A DNA stretch of 54,096 nucleotides from an uncultured Eubacteriales bacterium (GTDB lineage: Bacteria; Bacillota; Clostridia; Oscillospirales; Oscillospiraceae): positions 1-54,096 of the forward strand of contig CAKTSK010000014.1 in NCBI GenBank assembly GCA_934597725.1, written 5' to 3'. Position 1 is the first letter of the stretch, and each line of letters opens with the position of its first letter. The position numbers were made by a program, and so were the translations under genes. Shown here piece after piece: positions 51,035 through 54,096 of the stretch. Below the pieces are notes generated by a model that had not been told where the DNA came from, did no database searches, and was given only the letters and a program-made list of their open reading frames with translations.

Positions 51035-51517
51035 TCACCCTTCTGTCTGCCACCCTTTGCAGAAATCCCCCCAGCCCTGGCAGTGCTGGGCGTACTGCTC
51101 CAGCTGCTCGCAAGTGAGCTCAATGGCGCTGTTGGAGGAGCCGGCGGCAGGGAAGACCGTCTGGAACCGCCGCAGGGACAGGTCCAGATAGACCTCGGCG
51201 CTGTCCAGAATGGCAAAGGGACACACGCCGCCCACGGCGTGGCCCACCAGGGAGACCACTTCGTCGGGGGAGAGCATCTTGGCTTTGGTGTGGAAAAAAG
51301 CCTTGAACTTGGTGTTGTCCACCTTGGCGTCGCCGGCGGCGATGAGGAGCACGGCCTTGTCGCCCACCCGGAAGGAGAGCGACTTGGCGATCCGGGCGGG
51401 GATGACCCCCGCGGCCTGGGCGGCCAGCTCCACGGTGGCGCTGGAGGTGGGAAATTCCAGGATCTTGTCAGCCTGGCCAAACTGGGCCAGGTAATCCCGA
51501 ACGGCTGCAATGGACAT
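51035..51517 (-). CDS. YbaK/EbsC-superfamily aminoacyl-tRNA deacylase-like protein
   Basis: 160 residues, single domain. Features of the superfamily: TVELAAQAAGVIPARIAKSLSF near residue 30 with the conserved Lys in AKSLSFRVG, VLLIAAGDAKVDNTKFK, LVGHAVGGVCPFAI (the GxVCPF motif), and YLDLSLRRFQTVFPAAGSSNSAIEL at the end. These match the ProX/YeaK-type trans-editing branch more than the YbaK at 19523. It probably hydrolyses mischarged tRNA; the amino acid removed is not predictable. ATG at 51517 is preceded by AGGAACC. It is monocistronic from the promoter at 51570-51598 and divergent from the valine T-box operon. Confidence 0.9.
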   Translation of the reverse strand: MSIAAVRDYLAQFGQADKILEFPTSSATVELAAQAAGVIPARIAKSLSFRVGDKAVLLIAAGDAKVDNTKFKAFFHTKAKMLSPDEVVSLVGHAVGGVCPFAILDSAEVYLDLSLRRFQTVFPAAGSSNSAIELTCEQLEQYAQHCQGWGDFCKGWQTEG

Positions 51518-51569
51518 GGATAGGTTCCTTCTTTCTATGGGATCAGTTTGGGGCCTGTCGGCTCTGGTT

Positions 51570-51598
51570 ATTCTACAATACCGCCGGGCCAAAGGCAA
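51570..51598 (-). promoter_or_regulatory. Sigma-A promoter for the YbaK-like deacylase
   Basis: TTGCCT (51593-51598), a 17-bp spacer and TAGAAT (51570-51575) on the minus strand. Confidence 0.75.
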
Positions 51599-51635
51599 GG
51601 GGACACGCCTGGACGGCAAAAATTTGCCCGCCCCC

Positions 51636-51664
51636 TTGACAAGGGTCGGAAGTTTTCTTATACT
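51636..51664 (+). promoter_or_regulatory. Sigma-A promoter for the T-box-ycxB-valS transcript
   Basis: Perfect TTGACA (51636-51641), a 17-bp spacer and TATACT (51659-51664), immediately before the T-box. Confidence 0.92.
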
Positions 51665-51670
51665 AATTTG

Positions 51671-51921
51671 CAACGCAAGCAAAGGCAGCGATGGGAAGGA
51701 GTACGCGGCACAGCGGGGTGCAGAGAGGGGACGGTCGGTGAAAGTCTCCCCCCGGTGCTGTGGAAGGTCGTCCCGGAGCCGCCCGCCCGAACAGCACCGT
51801 AGGGCGGGCCGGAGTTCCCCCGTTACGGGAAAAGAGCGCGGGCCGGTCCGGCCCGAATTCAGGTGGTACCGCGGAACTTGTTTTTCGCCCTGAGTCCCCC
51901 CGAGGGGACCAGGGCGTTTTT
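51671..51921 (+). promoter_or_regulatory. T-box leader, valine-specific
   Basis: Stem I with GGAGTACG (AGTA-type motif) and apical GGTGAAAGTC leads to GGAAGGTCGTCC, where GUC is the likely specifier codon for Val. The hallmark T-box AGGTGGTACCGCGG is at 51861-51874 and is followed by the terminator stem. Uncharged tRNA-Val should pair with the T-box bulge and favour read-through. The specifier call is supported by valS downstream. Confidence 0.93.
51886..51921 (+). terminator. T-box-controlled terminator
   Basis: CGCCCTGAGTCCCC pairs with GGGGACCAGGGCG around a short CCGA loop, then six T's. It is the regulatory terminator of the leader. Confidence 0.9.
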
Positions 51922-51953
51922 GCGTTTCCTGCCCGGAAAAAGGAGGTAAGTCT

Positions 51954-52493
51954 ATGAACGACGAACAAAACGAAGCCCTGTATCCCTTTGTCAACCAAAC
52001 CACCTACGACATCCCGGCCCTGTCCGCCCTGAACCGGCTGGCTGAGGCCACCGTCCGCAAGGAGAAGTCCCGGCGGACCAAGGCCCTGTGCTGGCTGTTC
52101 GGCGTGATCGGCCTGGTGGCCGGGGCCTATTGCTACCCCCACCAGAGCCTGGTGGGCAGCCTGCTGCTGCTCTACGGCGTGCTGCTGATCCTGGTGGCCC
52201 TGTCCTGGAAGTCCTTCCAGCTGCGCTCCTCCCAGCGGCAGCTGCAGCGGGGGATGCGGGAGTGTACCTATTGCTTTGACGACGACGAGATCCTCTGTCA
52301 TACGGAGGCCGGGGTCACCCGCTACACCTATGACCAGACCTACGCCGTGGTGGCCGACAAAGACTGGTACGCCATCTTTTTCGACACCAGCCACGGGATC
52401 ATCCTCCGCAAGGAGGGATTCACGGTGGGGGACCCCGTCTCCTTTAAGGCCTTCGTGGGGCAGCACACCCAGCTGCCCATCCAGGAGGTGTGA
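51954..52493 (+). CDS. YcxB-like membrane protein between T-box and valS
   Basis: 179 residues. Two adjacent membrane helices (about 45-62, LCWLFGVIGLVAGAYCY; and 66-83, LVGSLLLLYGVLLILVAL) are followed by a beta-rich cytoplasmic domain with RECTYCFDDDEILCHT and YTYDQTYAVVADKDWYAIFFD. This YDQ...YAIFFD pattern is characteristic of the YcxB C-terminal domain. The function of YcxB-like proteins is unknown. ATG at 51954 has AAAGGAGG upstream. It is placed directly after the T-box terminator and 102 bases before valS, so it is expressed under valine-tRNA control. No terminator or promoter separates the two genes. Confidence 0.82.
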   Translation: MNDEQNEALYPFVNQTTYDIPALSALNRLAEATVRKEKSRRTKALCWLFGVIGLVAGAYCYPHQSLVGSLLLLYGVLLILVALSWKSFQLRSSQRQLQRGMRECTYCFDDDEILCHTEAGVTRYTYDQTYAVVADKDWYAIFFDTSHGIILRKEGFTVGDPVSFKAFVGQHTQLPIQEV

Positions 52494-52595
52494 CCCGTCC
52501 CCGGGCCCCCGCCCGGCGGACGGCTTTGCCGTGTTCGGCACCGGTTCCGGCCTTTGGGCCGGAAGTTTGCAACGATCGATCAGGAGGAAGAGACC

Positions 52596-54096
52596 ATGAA
52601 GAAAGAACTGTCCAAAGTCTATGACCCCCACGAGGTAGAGGGGCGCATCTACCAGCAGTGGGAAGAAAACAAGTGCTTCGCCGGGACCCGGGACGCCAAG
52701 AAGAAGCCCTATACCATCGTCATGCCCCCGCCCAACGTCACCGGCCAGCTCCACATGGGCCACGCCATGGACTGCACCCTGCAGGACATCCTCATCCGCT
52801 TCAAGCGCATGGAGGGCTACGCCGCCCTGTGGGTGCCCGGCACCGACCACGCCGGCATCGCCACCCAGATCAAGGTGGAGGAAGAGCTGCGGGTGAAGGA
52901 GGGCCTGACCCGCTACGACCTGGGCCGGGAGAAGTTCCTGGAGCGGGTGTGGGACTGGAAGGCCATGTACGGCGACCGGATCGTGGCCCAGCAGAAAAAG
53001 ATGGGCGCGTCCTGCGACTGGGACCGGGCCCGGTTCACCATGGACGAGGGCTGCTCCAAGGCCGTGCGGGAGACCTTCTGCGAGCTGTATGAGAAGGGCC
53101 TCATCTATAAGGGCAGCCGCATCATCAACTGGTGCCCCCACTGCGTCACCGCCCTGTCCGACGCCGAGGTGGAGTATGTGGACAAGCCCGGCCACCTGTG
53201 GCACATGCGCTATCCGCTGGCCGACGGCTCCGGCTACCTGGTGGTGGCCACCACCAGGCCGGAGACCATGATGGGCGACACCGGCGTGGCCGTGAACCCC
53301 AACGACGAGCGCTACCAGCACCTGGTGGGCAAGACCTGCATCCTGCCCCTCATGGACCGGGAGATCCCCATTGTGGCCGACGACTATGTGGAGATGGACT
53401 TCGGCACCGGCTGCGTGAAGATGACCCCCGCCCACGACCCCAACGACTTCGAGGTGGGCCTGCGCCACGACCTGGAGTCCATCCGGGTGCTAGACGACAA
53501 CGGCGTGGTCAACGCCAACGGCGGCAAGTATGAGGGCCTGGACCGCTACGAGGCCCGCAAGGCCGTGGTGGCCGACCTGGACGCCCTGGGCCTGCTGGAA
53601 AAGACCGAGGACTACTCCCACAACGTGGGCACCTGCTACCGCTGCCACAACGACGTGGAGCCCATCATCTCCGCCCAGTGGTTCGTGAAGATGCAGCCCC
53701 TGGCCAAGGAGGCCCTGCGGGTGGTGAACGAGGGCGAGACCAAGTTCGTCCCCGACCGCTTCGCCAAGACCTATACCAACTGGATGGAGAACGTCCACGA
53801 CTGGTGCATCTCCCGCCAGCTCTGGTGGGGCCACCAGATCCCCGTGTGGTACTGCGACGACTGCGGCCACATGACCGTCTCCCGCCAGGACCCCACCGTG
53901 TGCGAGAAGTGCGGCTCGGCCCACATCCAGCGGGACCCCGACGTGCTGGACACCTGGTTCTCCTCCGCCCTGTGGCCCTTCTCCACCCTGGGCTGGCCGG
54001 AGACGACCGAGGACCTGGACTATTTCTATCCCACCGACGTGCTGGTCACCGGCTATGACATCATCTTCTTCTGGGTGGCCCGGATGATCTTCTCCG
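52596..54096 (+). CDS. valS: Valyl-tRNA synthetase, N-terminal part (runs off the window)
   Basis: The first 500 residues of a class I synthetase that normally has about 880. It charges tRNA-Val and edits threonine and other mischarges. Visible: PPPNVTGQLHMGHA with the HIGH-type motif at 53-56, VPGTDHAGIATQ, the CP1 editing domain (about 180-380) with TTRPETMMGDTGVAV, zinc-ribbon-like CPHC and CYRC/CDDCGH...CEKCGS pairs, and the WFSSALWPFSTLGWP segment before the second half. The KMSKS loop lies beyond the end. ATG at 52596 has AGGAGG upstream. It is the second gene of the T-box operon. Confidence 0.97.
   Translation, partial: MKKELSKVYDPHEVEGRIYQQWEENKCFAGTRDAKKKPYTIVMPPPNVTGQLHMGHAMDCTLQDILIRFKRMEGYAALWVPGTDHAGIATQIKVEEELRVKEGLTRYDLGREKFLERVWDWKAMYGDRIVAQQKKMGASCDWDRARFTMDEGCSKAVRETFCELYEKGLIYKGSRIINWCPHCVTALSDAEVEYVDKPGHLWHMRYPLADGSGYLVVATTRPETMMGDTGVAVNPNDERYQHLVGKTCILPLMDREIPIVADDYVEMDFGTGCVKMTPAHDPNDFEVGLRHDLESIRVLDDNGVVNANGGKYEGLDRYEARKAVVADLDALGLLEKTEDYSHNVGTCYRCHNDVEPIISAQWFVKMQPLAKEALRVVNEGETKFVPDRFAKTYTNWMENVHDWCISRQLWWGHQIPVWYCDDCGHMTVSRQDPTVCEKCGSAHIQRDPDVLDTWFSSALWPFSTLGWPETTEDLDYFYPTDVLVTGYDIIFFWVARMIFS

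Noticed and set aside
48376..51510. A minus-strand open frame of about 1040 codons across the MocR and pta genes
   Set aside because: It lies antisense to two well-supported genes, crosses their terminators and promoters, and has no domain signal.

Overview
The window looks like a chromosomal piece of a GC-rich, anaerobic, spore-forming Firmicute, most likely an Oscillospiraceae butyrate or acetate producer of the Flavonifractor/Lawsonibacter/Intestinimonas type. That placement is an inference. It rests on the SpoIVB sporulation protease, a ferredoxin-linked 2-oxoacid oxidoreductase, phosphotransacetylase plus pyruvate carboxylase, a T-box ahead of valS, an FMN riboswitch, and textbook sigma-A promoters. 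No rRNA, tRNA, CRISPR array, transposase or phage gene was seen.

Layout. 1-4122 (+): the 3' end of iorA with its terminator, then two tandem paralogous ArsB/NhaD-type permeases. 4116-8301 (-): a CPA2 cation/proton antiporter, a third ArsB/NhaD-type permease and a small unknown protein, followed by a calcineurin-like phosphoesterase. 8357-11030 (-): a secreted metallo-beta-lactamase-fold protein with copper-amine-oxidase-N repeats, then spoIVB. 11147-12250 (+): a TSCPD-domain protein and a cysteine-rich HdrB-like protein. 12260-23747 (-): one long repair-centred gene run, radC-uvrB-DMT permease-ybaK-uvrA-small membrane protein-recD2-comF, then an mreB-like gene. 23791-24646 (+): trmB. 24651-27880 (-): xpaC, telA and a third membrane protein. 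27894-30327 (+): a 300-nt structured leader, rpe, recR and an unknown gene.

30335-31044 (-): a HAD phosphatase. 31084-32189 (-): two clearly AT-richer genes, probably acquired. 32330-34028 (+): an FMN riboswitch with its terminator and a MATE transporter. 34106-36809 (-): a lipoprotein, a secondary alcohol dehydrogenase and an RlmA-type methyltransferase. 36829-40385 (+): an FHA-FtsW/RodA fusion coupled to a penicillin-binding protein. 40481-42303 (-): mtnA and a class II aldolase, which together look like a DHAP-shunt salvage module. 42593-44077 (+): a class III aminotransferase with highly expressed codon usage. 44078-44425: a non-coding stretch carrying an inverted repeat. 44427-48093 (-): pyruvate carboxylase. 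48365-51014 (+): a MocR-type regulator, then pta. 51035-51598 (-): a second YbaK-like deacylase. 51636-54096 (+): a T-box leader, a YcxB-like membrane protein and valS, which runs off the end.

Functionally the window combines central fermentation (iorA, pyc, pta, adh, aminotransferase), nucleotide excision and recombinational repair (uvrA, uvrB, recD2, recR, radC), cell-wall synthesis (FtsW-type polymerase, PBP, MreB-like) and translation quality control (valS, two YbaK proteins, trmB, rlmA). Nineteen promoters could be read directly; nearly all have a 17-bp spacer. The items most worth following are the FHA-FtsW fusion, the FMN-riboswitch MATE gene, the MtnA/aldolase pair, the YcxB gene inside the valine T-box operon, the structured leader before rpe and the inverted repeat at 44151-44345.
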